A stretch of 18,507 nt of DNA from an uncultured Oscillospiraceae bacterium (GTDB taxonomy: Bacteria; Bacillota; Clostridia; Oscillospirales; Oscillospiraceae): assembly GCA_910577805.1 (NCBI GenBank), contig CAJTOE010000030.1, positions 1 to 18,507 on the forward strand. Reading direction: 5' to 3'. Under the pieces are notes generated by a model. That model searched no databases and was not told the origin of the DNA. It saw only the letters and a list, made by a program, of their open reading frames with translations. The position numbers and the translations under genes are program-made. Within the stretch, counting starts at the first letter, position 1. Every line of letters starts with the position of its first letter. Shown here piece by piece: positions 1-6,716 of the stretch.

Positions 1-666
1 CCCCCCCAGAAAGAGGTTCAGGGACAGCTCCGGCTTGATGCCCAGCACCGAACGGATGGGTCCGGTCATGCCCAGGTCGGTGACAAAGCCGGTGCCCTGG
101 GGCATGATCTGGGTATCCGCAGTGGGCACATGGGTGTGAGTGCCCCACAGGGCCTGGACCCGTCCGTCCAGGTGCCAGGCCATCGCGCCCTTTTCGCTGG
201 TGGCCTCGGCGTGAAAGTCCACTAAAATGACCGAACAGTCCCGTAATTGGTTCAGCACCCGGTCGGCCATCTGAAAGGGGCTGTCCAGGTTGGGGTTGAG
301 GTCCACCCGGCCCATCAGGTTCACCACGCCGATGCGCAGTCCCTCCGGGCCTTGGAACACCCCCCAGCCCCGGCCAGGGACCCGTCCGGCGTAGTTGGCA
401 GGGCGCAGGATACGGCGGTCCTTGTCTATGAGATTGGTGATTTGCAGGCGGTTCCAGGTGTGGTTGCCCAGGGTGATCACGTCCGCGCCCGCGTCCAGGA
501 TGCCCAGGGCCTGCTTGGGGGTGATCCCCACGCCGGAGGCGTTTTCGCCGTTGACCACGGTGAAGTGGATCTCCTCCTGCCGGCGCAGCTCCCACAGGCG
601 GCGGGTCAGGATGTCCTGGCCTCCCTCTCCCACTACGTCGCCTACAGCCAATATGTTCAAAAGCAT
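1..666 (-). CDS. ymdB: YmdB-like metallophosphoesterase (TIGR00282 family), 3' end missing
   Basis: The gene runs off the left edge, so only the first 222 residues are present; the family is usually about 260 residues, so little is lost. Dinuclear-metal phosphodiesterase residues are visible: Asp10 in GDVVG, Glu41-Asn42 in NGEN, Asn68-His69 in GNHTW, His152 in DFHAEATSEK, and His177/His179 in GTHTHV. These line up with the metal ligands of Bacillus subtilis YmdB, offset by one or two. That family hydrolyses 2',3'- or 3',5'-cyclic nucleotides in the cytoplasm and affects late adaptive behaviour (biofilm, motility) in Bacillus; the role here is inferred. The ATG at 666 follows GGAGGGC about seven bases upstream. 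In many Firmicutes the gene lies beside rny, but that neighbour is not visible. A minus-strand promoter lies about 100 bp upstream. Confidence 0.95.
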   Translation of the reverse strand, partial: MLLNILAVGDVVGEGGQDILTRRLWELRRQEEIHFTVVNGENASGVGITPKQALGILDAGADVITLGNHTWNRLQITNLIDKDRRILRPANYAGRVPGRGWGVFQGPEGLRIGVVNLMGRVDLNPNLDSPFQMADRVLNQLRDCSVILVDFHAEATSEKGAMAWHLDGRVQALWGTHTHVPTADTQIMPQGTGFVTDLGMTGPIRSVLGIKPELSLNLFLGG

Positions 667-760
667 CGGTCAAGCCCTCCTGTGTCGCTCAAGCGTGTCA
701 TTACGCGGCATCCATGCCATGCTGCCATGTCATGCTGCCATGCAAGGATGTCAAGCTTAT

Positions 761-789
761 ATTATACGATAGTTTGGTGAAAAGCGCAA
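761..789 (-). promoter_or_regulatory. Candidate sigma-A promoter for ymdB
   Basis: On the minus strand a perfect -10 TATAAT (766 to 761) is preceded, after 17 bases, by the weak -35 TTGCGC (789 to 784). The predicted 5' leader to the ymdB ATG is about 90 nt and contains the tandem 13-bp repeat at 718-743. The -35 is poor, so the call rests mainly on the -10 and the spacing. Confidence 0.55.
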
Positions 790-850
790 TCGTAAGTGAG
801 ATAATTTTTGATTGGGGGGCGGAGAAGGTTTTGGGAGAAGCAGAGGCGGA

Positions 851-890
851 CTGTGGGGCCCGACCCCCTGGGCGGGCCATCTCGCTGAGA
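851..890 (+). repeat. Dispersed 40-bp repeat, copy A
   Basis: These 40 bases recur without mismatch, inverted, at 10097-10136. The core contains a hairpin in which GGCCCG (858-863) pairs with CGGGCC (872-877), with a further CCC/GGG pairing inside. Beyond the perfect core the flanks keep a bias: on the side at about 811-850 this strand is purine-rich, and the corresponding side of the other copy is too, so the whole element may be about 75-80 bp. It is intergenic in both places. I do not recognise the family; it looks like a REP- or MITE-like intergenic repeat. Confidence 0.9.
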
Positions 891-960
891 CTTCCAGTCA
901 CCACTAATGCCCCCACATCCAAATATTTCAAATCCTCCTTGTGAGGATGCACAGAATATC

Positions 961-989
961 TTGAAAAAAGCGCGCTTATATGTTATAAT
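961..989 (+). promoter_or_regulatory. Sigma-A promoter of the chemotaxis gene
   Basis: TTGAAA (961-966), a 17-base spacer and a perfect TATAAT (984-989), with the extended -10 TG at 981-982. Transcription would start near 996, giving a leader of about 48 nt before the GTG start. The 6-bp hairpin ATCCTC/GAGGAT (932-948) sits just upstream of the -35. Confidence 0.85.
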
Positions 990-1043
990 TAACTGAATCA
1001 CGATCCGAGCTGTCTATCTTAATATTGAACGGAGGGGAAAAAA

Positions 1044-2726
1044 GTGGCAAAGAATCGGGTTCAGGCTCCGGAAAAGGCGAAAAAAAGCAAGCGTTTGGGA
1101 CAAAAGGTTGGTAAGGTCGTAGCAGTCATGCTGGCGGCTTCCATCCTGGTCAGTGTAACGATATGCACGCTGATGTTTTATGCCCTCGTGATGGAGGCGC
1201 TTCAGGCACAGTGCAAAAATGGTACAAGCGTACTTGCTTTTGAGATGGCCCGCGCCCAGGAGGACGGAGACCGGACGGCAATGCTGGACAATCTGAAGGA
1301 ATATATGGGCATGGAGTTTACCATTTTTGAAGGGGACACCCGCGCCTATACGACGATACTGCAAAATGGCCGGCGCGCTGTGGGTACAAAACTGTCCTCA
1401 GAGCTGTCGGCTATTGTGCTTCAACAGGGGAAAACCTATGTCGGCAACGCCAATATCCTGGGGGAGGACCACGTCTGCTCCTACGTGCCCATCCGGGATG
1501 AAAGCGGCGCGATCACCGGCCTGATCTTTGCCGGTCTTGCCACGCAGCCCACCATCCACCGGGTCACTGTCGTCATCCTCCTGGCCGCGGCCGCCGCTCT
1601 GCTGGCTATCGTCATCTGCATCCTGTGCTTGAATATTTTCCTCAAAAAGCATGTGACCTCCCCCCTGGGCAAAATCACAGAGGTAGCCAAACATCTGCTC
1701 CAGGGCGACCTGGGCCTGTCCAGCGGGCGGGAGGCCGCTGTGGAGGTCCAGTCCAACGACGAGGTGGGCGAGCTGGCCCGGACCTTCCAGGCCATCATTG
1801 TCCGGCTGCGGGCCTACATCGGGGAGATCGACGTGATGCTGGGCGCTATCGCCGTGGGCAACCTGACCATGGAGGCCAAGCAGGAGTACGTAGGCGATTT
1901 CATCTCCATCAAAAAATCCCTGGACGGCATCGAAGGCAAGCTGAACGAGACTTTGGGGCAGATCGCCGAGACCACCGGTCAGGTGTCCTCCGGGTCGGAC
2001 CAGCTCTCCGCCAGCGCACAGTCCCTGGCCCAGGGCGCCACCCGTCAGGCCGGCACGGTGGAGCAGCTGTCCCTCACCATCACCGGCATCGCCCAGAGCG
2101 CCCAGCAGACCGCCGCCGCCGCAGGGCAGGTGGGTGAGATGGTCAAGCAGGCCAGCACTCAGCTGGATGTGAGCGTGGAACACGTGAAAGAGCTGAACGG
2201 GGCTATGGAGAAGATTTTCGTCTCCTCCGAGGAAATCGGCAAAATCATTGCGACCATCGAAAATATCGCCTTCCAGACCAACATCCTGGCCCTGAACGCC
2301 GCCGTAGAGGCCGCGCGTGCCGGTGCCGCCGGAAAGGGCTTTGCAGTCGTGGCCGACGAGGTGCGCAATCTGGCCACCCAGTCGGACGAGGCCTCCAAGG
2401 CCACCAAGACCCTGATTGACGGCTCCATCAACGCCGTGCGGGACGGCAAGGAGGCGGTGGAAAAAGTGACCACCTCCCTGGAGCACAGCAGTCAGGTCAA
2501 CGCCAGCGTTACCCAGATGATGGACGGCGTGGTCGATGCGGTGGAAAGCCAGACCACCGCCATCGTCCAGGTCACCGAGGGCATCGAGCAGATCTCCGCC
2601 GTGGTCCAGACCAACTCCGCCACCAGCGAACAGTGCGCCGCCTCCAGTGAAGAGCTGGCCTCCCAGGCGGAGCTGCTCAACCAGCTTCTCCATGCGTTCC
2701 AGCTGAAGCAGAGAATTTACCGGTAA
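1044..2726 (+). CDS. Methyl-accepting chemotaxis protein
   Basis: A 560-residue transmembrane chemoreceptor that would relay ligand binding to CheA/CheW. The GTG start follows GGAGGGG (1031-1037). Order: basic cytoplasmic N-terminus (1-22); TM1 about 23-50; extracytoplasmic sensor about 51-172, with features of a single-Cache fold (...YVPIRDESGAITGLIFAG...); TM2 about 174-198; HAMP about 199-258; a second HAMP-like segment about 262-300 (GAIAVGNLTMEAKQEYVGDF); and a coiled-coil signalling domain about 300-545. The hairpin tip is the classical block from about 405 to 445 (IENIAFQTNILALNAAVEAA, then FAVVADEVRNLA). There is no C-terminal CheR/CheB tether pentapeptide. The ligand cannot be predicted. 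The first roughly 400 bases look richer in A/T than the rest, suggesting a sensor exchanged onto a conserved signalling module. No flagellar or other che genes are visible. It is transcribed alone and ends at the terminator shared with spoIIP. Confidence 0.96.
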   Translation: MAKNRVQAPEKAKKSKRLGQKVGKVVAVMLAASILVSVTICTLMFYALVMEALQAQCKNGTSVLAFEMARAQEDGDRTAMLDNLKEYMGMEFTIFEGDTRAYTTILQNGRRAVGTKLSSELSAIVLQQGKTYVGNANILGEDHVCSYVPIRDESGAITGLIFAGLATQPTIHRVTVVILLAAAAALLAIVICILCLNIFLKKHVTSPLGKITEVAKHLLQGDLGLSSGREAAVEVQSNDEVGELARTFQAIIVRLRAYIGEIDVMLGAIAVGNLTMEAKQEYVGDFISIKKSLDGIEGKLNETLGQIAETTGQVSSGSDQLSASAQSLAQGATRQAGTVEQLSLTITGIAQSAQQTAAAAGQVGEMVKQASTQLDVSVEHVKELNGAMEKIFVSSEEIGKIIATIENIAFQTNILALNAAVEAARAGAAGKGFAVVADEVRNLATQSDEASKATKTLIDGSINAVRDGKEAVEKVTTSLEHSSQVNASVTQMMDGVVDAVESQTTAIVQVTEGIEQISAVVQTNSATSEQCAASSEELASQAELLNQLLHAFQLKQRIYR

Positions 2727-2743
2727 AACCAGACATCAGCCCA

Positions 2744-2777
2744 AAAAATGAGGCGGTCAAAAGACCGCCTCATTTTT
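2744..2777. terminator. Bidirectional intrinsic terminator between the chemotaxis gene and spoIIP
   Basis: A perfect 15-bp stem (2744-2758 with 2763-2777), GC-rich at the top and A/T at the foot, with an AAAA loop. T5 follows on the plus strand and T6 on the minus strand, so it can stop both convergent transcripts. The spoIIP stop codon (2770-2772) lies inside the stem. Confidence 0.93.
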
Positions 2778-3963
2778 CTGCCTCCTGCATCCCCAGAAGC
2801 ACCTGACTCACACTCTCGGCGAACAGCCGTCCGCCCCGGATGGCCTCGGTCAGGGTGTTGCCGTGGCCGCCCACCTCCACCAGCAGGGAGCCGGGCAGCA
2901 AATCCTGGTTGTACCGGCTGTTGCGCAGCACCACCGGCCGGGCCAGGTCGCCCCAGTCCTCCACCAGCTCCCCCTGGAGCCGGAGGGCAAAGGCCAGATT
3001 GTCCTGCCAGTTGGGGTGCTCCGCCCCGCCGCCGCTGGTGCCCACCACCAGCATCACCTGGGCCGCGTCCTCCCCGTCCTGTTGGGAGACCAGCTTATAA
3101 ATGTTCCCCTCATTGTCCACCAGCGCGTCCCGGTGTACGTCCAGCACCAGCCGGATGGACGGGTACTGCTTCAGCCAGCCCTCCGCCAGCTGCCGGGAGC
3201 GGTCATAGGCCCCATTATAAGCCGGATAATCGCATAGAGTCGTGTCATGGATGACCTCAAAGCCGTGGGCACGGAACACCTGGGCCATCTCCTCCCCCAC
3301 CCGGACCATATTATGGGTCTCGTCAGTGGAGCGGTAGGGGTCGCTCTCCGCGTAGGCGTCGCCGTCGGACTGGGCGTAGGCCTCACTGCCGTGGGTGTGC
3401 AGGATCAAAATCTGGGGTCCCTCCCCCACGGTCCAGTCCACACTGCCCAGGCGGAACACGTCGTCCTCCAGCTCCAGATTGCTCCGGTTATAGAGGTACA
3501 CCCCCTCCTGCCGGAAGTAGCTGCTGCCGTCCTTGCCCTGGCCGGTCATGCTGCGGATGGGGCTGTTGTCCGCCGGGGGAGCCAGCTCCGGCTGCTGGCT
3601 GGTGCTCTCGTCCTCCGGGATGGACTGGGGCTCCTGATGCTCCGGGTCCGGCCGCTCCGTCTTGTGGGCCTCCTCCCAAGCCAGGACCTTGTCCTCCTGT
3701 CCGTCCAGCAGGGCCGACTGGGCCAGAAACAGCCGTCCCAGGCTGTCCACCCCCTCCAGCCCCCCGGACTCCGGAGGCACGCCCACCTCCTGGGCCAGCA
3801 GGTCCACCAACACCGCCGGGGTCTGGGCCAGGGCGGTCAGGGAGCCGGCCGCCCCGGACAGATCTACCGTTGCCGCCAGCCCCCACGCCGCCACAAGGCC
3901 CATGCCCAGCCCTACGCCCCGGCGCATCGCCCCCATGAGCTGCCGCCGCCGCTTGTCCCTCAT
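2770..3963 (-). CDS. spoIIP: Stage II sporulation protein P (SpoIIP), peptidoglycan amidase/endopeptidase
   Basis: SpoIIP works with SpoIID and SpoIIM to thin and degrade septal peptidoglycan so that the mother-cell membrane can engulf the forespore. The protein has 397 residues: a basic N-terminus, one membrane anchor about 15-35, a low-complexity acidic/proline linker about 95-140, and a C-terminal SpoIIP catalytic domain about 180-390. Catalytic and zinc-binding residues of the family are visible: His189 in LHTHGSEAY, His277 in DVHRDA, and Glu363 in LVEVGGHGNT, matching the positions known from Bacillus (His189, His278, Glu359). The ATG at 3963 follows AAGGAG with a spacing of about nine bases. 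It stands alone, without the gpr neighbour found in Bacillus. I could not find a convincing sigma-E or sigma-F promoter in the 129 bp upstream. Its presence indicates a spore former. Confidence 0.96.
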   Translation of the reverse strand: MRDKRRRQLMGAMRRGVGLGMGLVAAWGLAATVDLSGAAGSLTALAQTPAVLVDLLAQEVGVPPESGGLEGVDSLGRLFLAQSALLDGQEDKVLAWEEAHKTERPDPEHQEPQSIPEDESTSQQPELAPPADNSPIRSMTGQGKDGSSYFRQEGVYLYNRSNLELEDDVFRLGSVDWTVGEGPQILILHTHGSEAYAQSDGDAYAESDPYRSTDETHNMVRVGEEMAQVFRAHGFEVIHDTTLCDYPAYNGAYDRSRQLAEGWLKQYPSIRLVLDVHRDALVDNEGNIYKLVSQQDGEDAAQVMLVVGTSGGGAEHPNWQDNLAFALRLQGELVEDWGDLARPVVLRNSRYNQDLLPGSLLVEVGGHGNTLTEAIRGGRLFAESVSQVLLGMQEAEK

Positions 3964-4026
3964 GCCGCCTCACTCCTTTATCCTATGTAGGGTATTGGAG
4001 TATATGCGGCAGTCCGGGAAACTAGA

Positions 4027-4059
4027 ACGCCCCCAGGAAGCGCTGCTTCCTGGGGGCGT
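4027..4059 (-). terminator. Probable terminator of gdhA
   Basis: A perfect 14-bp GC-rich stem (4027-4040 with 4046-4059) and a 5-base loop lie 34 bases past the gdhA stop. The minus-strand tail after the stem is TTCTAGTTTCCC, a weak U-tract, so termination may be incomplete and some readthrough into spoIIP is possible. Confidence 0.7.
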
Positions 4060-4092
4060 AATTCGCAGAGGATTTAGAAAGAGTCTGGCAGC

Positions 4093-5445
4093 TTAGAAAA
4101 TGCCCTGCGCCATCATGGCGTCGGCCACCTTCTGGAAGCCCACGATATTCGCGCCAGCCACCAGGTTGTAGCCCAGGCCATAGCGCTCGGCGACCTCGAC
4201 GGAGGAGGCGTAGATGTTCTTCATGATGCCCTGCAGCTTGGCATCCACCTCTTCAGCAGTCCAGTACAGGCGCTCGGCGTTCTGAGCCATCTCCAGCTCG
4301 GACACGGACACGCCGCCGGCGTTGACCGCCTTGGAGGGAGCCACGACCAGGTGCTTCTGCTCCTGGAGGAACTTCAGCGCGTCGTTGGTGGTGGGCATGT
4401 TGGCCACTTCGATGTAGTACTTCACACCGGACTCGGCGATCTTCTTGGCCCAATCCAAGTTGACGTCGTTCTGGGTGGCGGCGGGCATATAGATGTCCAC
4501 GTCCTTCACGCCCCAGCACTTCTCGCCGGGCACGAACTCGCAGTCGAACTTGTCGGCATAGGGCTTGCAGTGCATGGGATCGGCCGCGCGCATCTCCAGG
4601 ATGTAGTTCAGCTTCTCCTCGGTGTTCACGCCGTCGGGATCGTGGATGTAGCCGTCGGGGCCGGCGAAGTAGGTGACCTTGGCGCCCAGCTCAGCGGCCT
4701 TCTTCATGATGCCCCAGCCCACGTTGCCGTAGCCGGACAGAGCAATGCGCTTGCCCTCGATGGCCTCGCCGTCGTGCTTCAGGACCTCGACCAGATAGTA
4801 CACCGCGCCGTAGCCGGTGGCCTCAGGACGCAGGATGGAGCCGCCGGTGCACACAGCCTTGCCGGACAGAGCGCCGAACTCGGAAGCGCCCACGATGCGG
4901 CGGTACTGGCCGTACATATAGCCGATCTCGCGGCCGCCGCAGCCCAGGTCGCCGGCGGGGCAGTCGATGTCCTGGCCGATGTGGCGGTACAGCTCGGTGA
5001 TGAAGGCCTGGCAGAAGCGCATGACCTCAGCGTCGCTCTTGCCGCGGGGGTCGAAGTCGGAGCCGCCCTTGGCGCCGCCGATGGGCAGACCGGTCATAGC
5101 ATCCTTAAAGACCTGCTCGAAGCCCAGGAACTTGATGATGGACAGGTTGACGGAGGGGTCGAAACGGATGCCGCCCTTGTAGGGGCCCAGGGCGCCGTTG
5201 TACTGCACGCGGTAGCCGCGGTTGACCTGCCACACATGGTTGTCGTCTTCCCAGGTGACGCGGAACTCGATGACGCGCTCAGGCTCGACCATACGCTCCA
5301 GCAGAGCGGCCTTCTCATATTCGGGATGGGCATTGATGACAGGCTCCAGGGAACCCAGGACCTCTTCCACGGTCTGCAGGAATTCGGGCTCATTCGCGTT
5401 TTTCGCCTTGGTGGCGGCCAGGACTCTTTCGATGTAGTTGTTCAT
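4093..5445 (-). CDS. gdhA: Glutamate dehydrogenase, hexameric 450-residue class, probably NAD-specific
   Basis: Interconverts glutamate with 2-oxoglutarate and ammonia in the cytoplasm. At 450 residues it equals the Clostridium symbiosum NAD-dependent enzyme and resembles it closely from memory (YIEVANMPTT, NLVAGANIVGFQKVADAMMAQGI). Substrate-binding and catalytic residues, one or two positions later than in C. symbiosum, are Lys90 (GPYKGG), Lys114, Lys126 (GGAKGGSDFDP), Asp166 (CPAGD) and Ser382. The nucleotide fold has GYGNVGWG (about 238-245) and AGPDGY (261-266) rather than the SDS-type segment common in NADP enzymes. This supports NAD use, and hence glutamate catabolism in an amino-acid fermenter, but that is inference. 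The ATG at 5445 has AGGAGG nine bases upstream. It is monocistronic and divergent from bioB. Confidence 0.97.
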   Translation of the reverse strand: MNNYIERVLAATKAKNANEPEFLQTVEEVLGSLEPVINAHPEYEKAALLERMVEPERVIEFRVTWEDDNHVWQVNRGYRVQYNGALGPYKGGIRFDPSVNLSIIKFLGFEQVFKDAMTGLPIGGAKGGSDFDPRGKSDAEVMRFCQAFITELYRHIGQDIDCPAGDLGCGGREIGYMYGQYRRIVGASEFGALSGKAVCTGGSILRPEATGYGAVYYLVEVLKHDGEAIEGKRIALSGYGNVGWGIMKKAAELGAKVTYFAGPDGYIHDPDGVNTEEKLNYILEMRAADPMHCKPYADKFDCEFVPGEKCWGVKDVDIYMPAATQNDVNLDWAKKIAESGVKYYIEVANMPTTNDALKFLQEQKHLVVAPSKAVNAGGVSVSELEMAQNAERLYWTAEEVDAKLQGIMKNIYASSVEVAERYGLGYNLVAGANIVGFQKVADAMMAQGIF

Positions 5446-5525
5446 TTCGCAACGCCTCCTAAAATTTTTACAGTGAACGTCCGCCGTTCACGGGAATCAC
5501 AAAAAATTCCTTTTTCGCTTCCGTG

Positions 5526-5553
5526 TTTATAAGTATATCACAAAATTTGAAAG
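5526..5553 (-). promoter_or_regulatory. Candidate gdhA promoter
   Basis: Two overlapping readings exist on the minus strand. One is TTTCAA (5553 to 5548) with a 16-base spacer to TATAAA (5531 to 5526). The other is an extended -10, TG-A-TATACT (-10 at 5537 to 5532), with only a weak -35. Either gives a leader of roughly 75-85 nt carrying the 7-bp hairpin at 5473-5491. Confidence 0.5.
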
Positions 5554-5662
5554 AGTGAAACAGATTTCTTATGGATGTTGCCACAAAGAAAAGACTGTAG
5601 CAAATCCTTTACATTCCAGTTTGGAATGGGAGGGCACTCTTACCCGTCCCGGCGCGCTCCGA

Positions 5663-5693
5663 ATGTAAACCATTAGAAAATTATAGTTGACAA
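5663..5693 (+). promoter_or_regulatory. BirA-type biotin operator upstream of bioB
   Basis: ATGTAAAC (5663-5670), exactly 15 bases, then GTTGACAA (5686-5693). This fits the Firmicute BirA pattern TTGTTAAC-N14/15-GTTAACAA, with both arms keeping GT.AAC / GTT.AC. The right arm covers the bioB -35 hexamer (5687-5692), so bound biotinyl-AMP-BirA would block RNA polymerase. A second, weaker pair with the same 15-base spacing, CCGTATAC (5707-5714) and GTTTACAA (5730-5737), spans the -10. Confidence 0.8.
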
Positions 5694-5715
5694 TCAGAGG
5701 ATTTTGCCGTATACT
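5687..5715 (+). promoter_or_regulatory. Sigma-A promoter of bioB-bioY
   Basis: A perfect -35 TTGACA (5687-5692), a 17-base spacer, and -10 TATACT (5710-5715). The start would be near 5722, leaving a leader of about 32 nt. The promoter is intrinsically strong and is overlapped by the BirA-type operator, as expected for a repressed biotin operon. Confidence 0.9.
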
Positions 5716-5753
5716 GTCCAAGGAAATCAGTTTACAATTTGGAGGAGGACCCT

Positions 5754-6716
5754 ATGCAGACATTGGCAGCGGAAATCATCCAGGGCCGGCGCTTGACCCG
5801 CCTGGACGACCTGACCCCTCTGCTCCAGGCCGGTCTGGAGGACTTATGTGCCGGAGCCGATCAGATTCGCAAAGCCCTCCGGGGCGCCGGCTATGAGCTT
5901 TGCACCATCATCAACGCCCGCAGCGGCCGCTGCGGGGAGGACTGTACGTTCTGCGCCCAGTCCTGCCACCACCAGACGCAGGCCCAGGAGTACCCGTTCC
6001 TGGAGGTGGAGGAAATCGTCCGGCAGGGCAAGCGGGACGAGGCTGCCGGGGTGCAGCGTTACTCGCTGGTGACTGCGGGCCGCGCCGTCACCGGGCCGGA
6101 GCTGGACCAGGCGCTGGCCGCGTACCGCCGTCTGCGGGAGGAGACGGGGTTAGGCCTGTGCGCGTCCTTCGGGTTCCAGAGCGTGGAGGACTTCCGGCGG
6201 CTGAAGGAGGCCGGGGTCACCCGGTATCACGCCAATCTGGAGACCTCCCGGCGCAACTTCCCCAACATCTGCACCACTCACAGCTACCAGGACAAGATCG
6301 ACAACATCCGGCGGGCCAAGCAGGCCGGGCTTCAGATCTGCTCCGGGGGCATCGTGGGCCTGGGGGAGACCTGGGAGGACCGTCTGGAGCTGGCGCTGGA
6401 CCTGGCGGAGCTGGAGGTGGACTCCATCCCGCTGAATCTGCTCACCCCCATTCCCGGCACGCCCCTGGAGGGCACGCCCCCGCTTTCGGTGGAGGAGGTG
6501 CGGCGTATCGTGGCTGTGTTCCGCTACATAAATCCCACCGCCTGGATACGGATGGCGGCGGGCCGGGGCCGGTTCGCGGATGGCGGCGCGATTTTATTCC
6601 GCTCCGGGGCCAACTCGGCCATTACCGGCGATATGCTCACGACAACCGGAACGAATATTGCTCAGGATTTGGATTTGATGAAACAAGGAGGATTTTTGAA
6701 TGGAAACCAAGCGTAA
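5754..6716 (+). CDS. bioB: Biotin synthase (radical SAM), variant auxiliary-cluster ligands
   Basis: Inserts sulfur into dethiobiotin to make biotin. I chose the ATG at 5754, since GGAGGAGG lies at 5741-5748; an in-frame TTG at 5739 would place the start in that site. It has 320 residues, normal for BioB. The radical-SAM motif is Cys60-x3-Cys64-x2-Cys67 (CGEDCTFC). Other family blocks are NLETS (161-165), CSGGIVGLGE (196-205), SIPLNLLTPIPGTPLEG (224-240) and Arg266 in IRMAAGR. The cysteine matching Escherichia coli Cys97 is replaced by serine (Ser104, QRYSLVTAGR). Counterparts of Cys128 and Cys188 remain (Cys136, Cys196), and there is an extra Cys173 in NICTTHSY. This suggests the alternative auxiliary-cluster class reported for anaerobes, an inference from memory. 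Its end overlaps bioY by 17 bases, and it lies under a BirA-type operator. Confidence 0.96.
   Translation: MQTLAAEIIQGRRLTRLDDLTPLLQAGLEDLCAGADQIRKALRGAGYELCTIINARSGRCGEDCTFCAQSCHHQTQAQEYPFLEVEEIVRQGKRDEAAGVQRYSLVTAGRAVTGPELDQALAAYRRLREETGLGLCASFGFQSVEDFRRLKEAGVTRYHANLETSRRNFPNICTTHSYQDKIDNIRRAKQAGLQICSGGIVGLGETWEDRLELALDLAELEVDSIPLNLLTPIPGTPLEGTPPLSVEEVRRIVAVFRYINPTAWIRMAAGRGRFADGGAILFRSGANSAITGDMLTTTGTNIAQDLDLMKQGGFLNGNQA

Larger units (their letters stand above)
667..1043. other. Divergent intergenic region between ymdB and the chemotaxis gene
   Basis: No convincing gene lies in these 377 bases. They hold, in order: the ymdB ribosome binding site; a tandem repeat of CATGCTGCCATG with one base between copies (718-729 and 731-742); the minus-strand ymdB promoter; a purine-rich stretch (about 811-850); the first copy of the 40-bp dispersed repeat (851-890); a 6-bp hairpin (932-948); and the plus-strand promoter of the chemotaxis gene. 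An 83-codon minus-strand frame at 701-952 crosses the repeat and both promoters, and I take it as chance. Confidence 0.8.
5446..5753. other. Divergent gdhA-bioB regulatory region
   Basis: No gene. From left to right: the gdhA ribosome binding site (AGGAGG on the minus strand, 5455-5460); a 7-bp hairpin in the gdhA leader (GTGAACG 5473-5479 with CGTTCAC 5485-5491); the gdhA promoter area; a dyad ATTCCA-GTT-TGGAAT (5613-5627); a long inverted repeat TTTACATTC (5608-5616) and GAATGTAAA (5661-5669); the BirA-type operator and bioB promoter (5663-5715); and a further half-site GTTTACAA (5730-5737) just ahead of the bioB ribosome binding site. Confidence 0.8.

Noticed and set aside
701..952. An 83-codon minus-strand frame between ymdB and the chemotaxis gene
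   Set aside because: It runs through the 40-bp repeat and both promoters; the good ribosome-binding-like sequence has no start at proper spacing, and no family is recognised.
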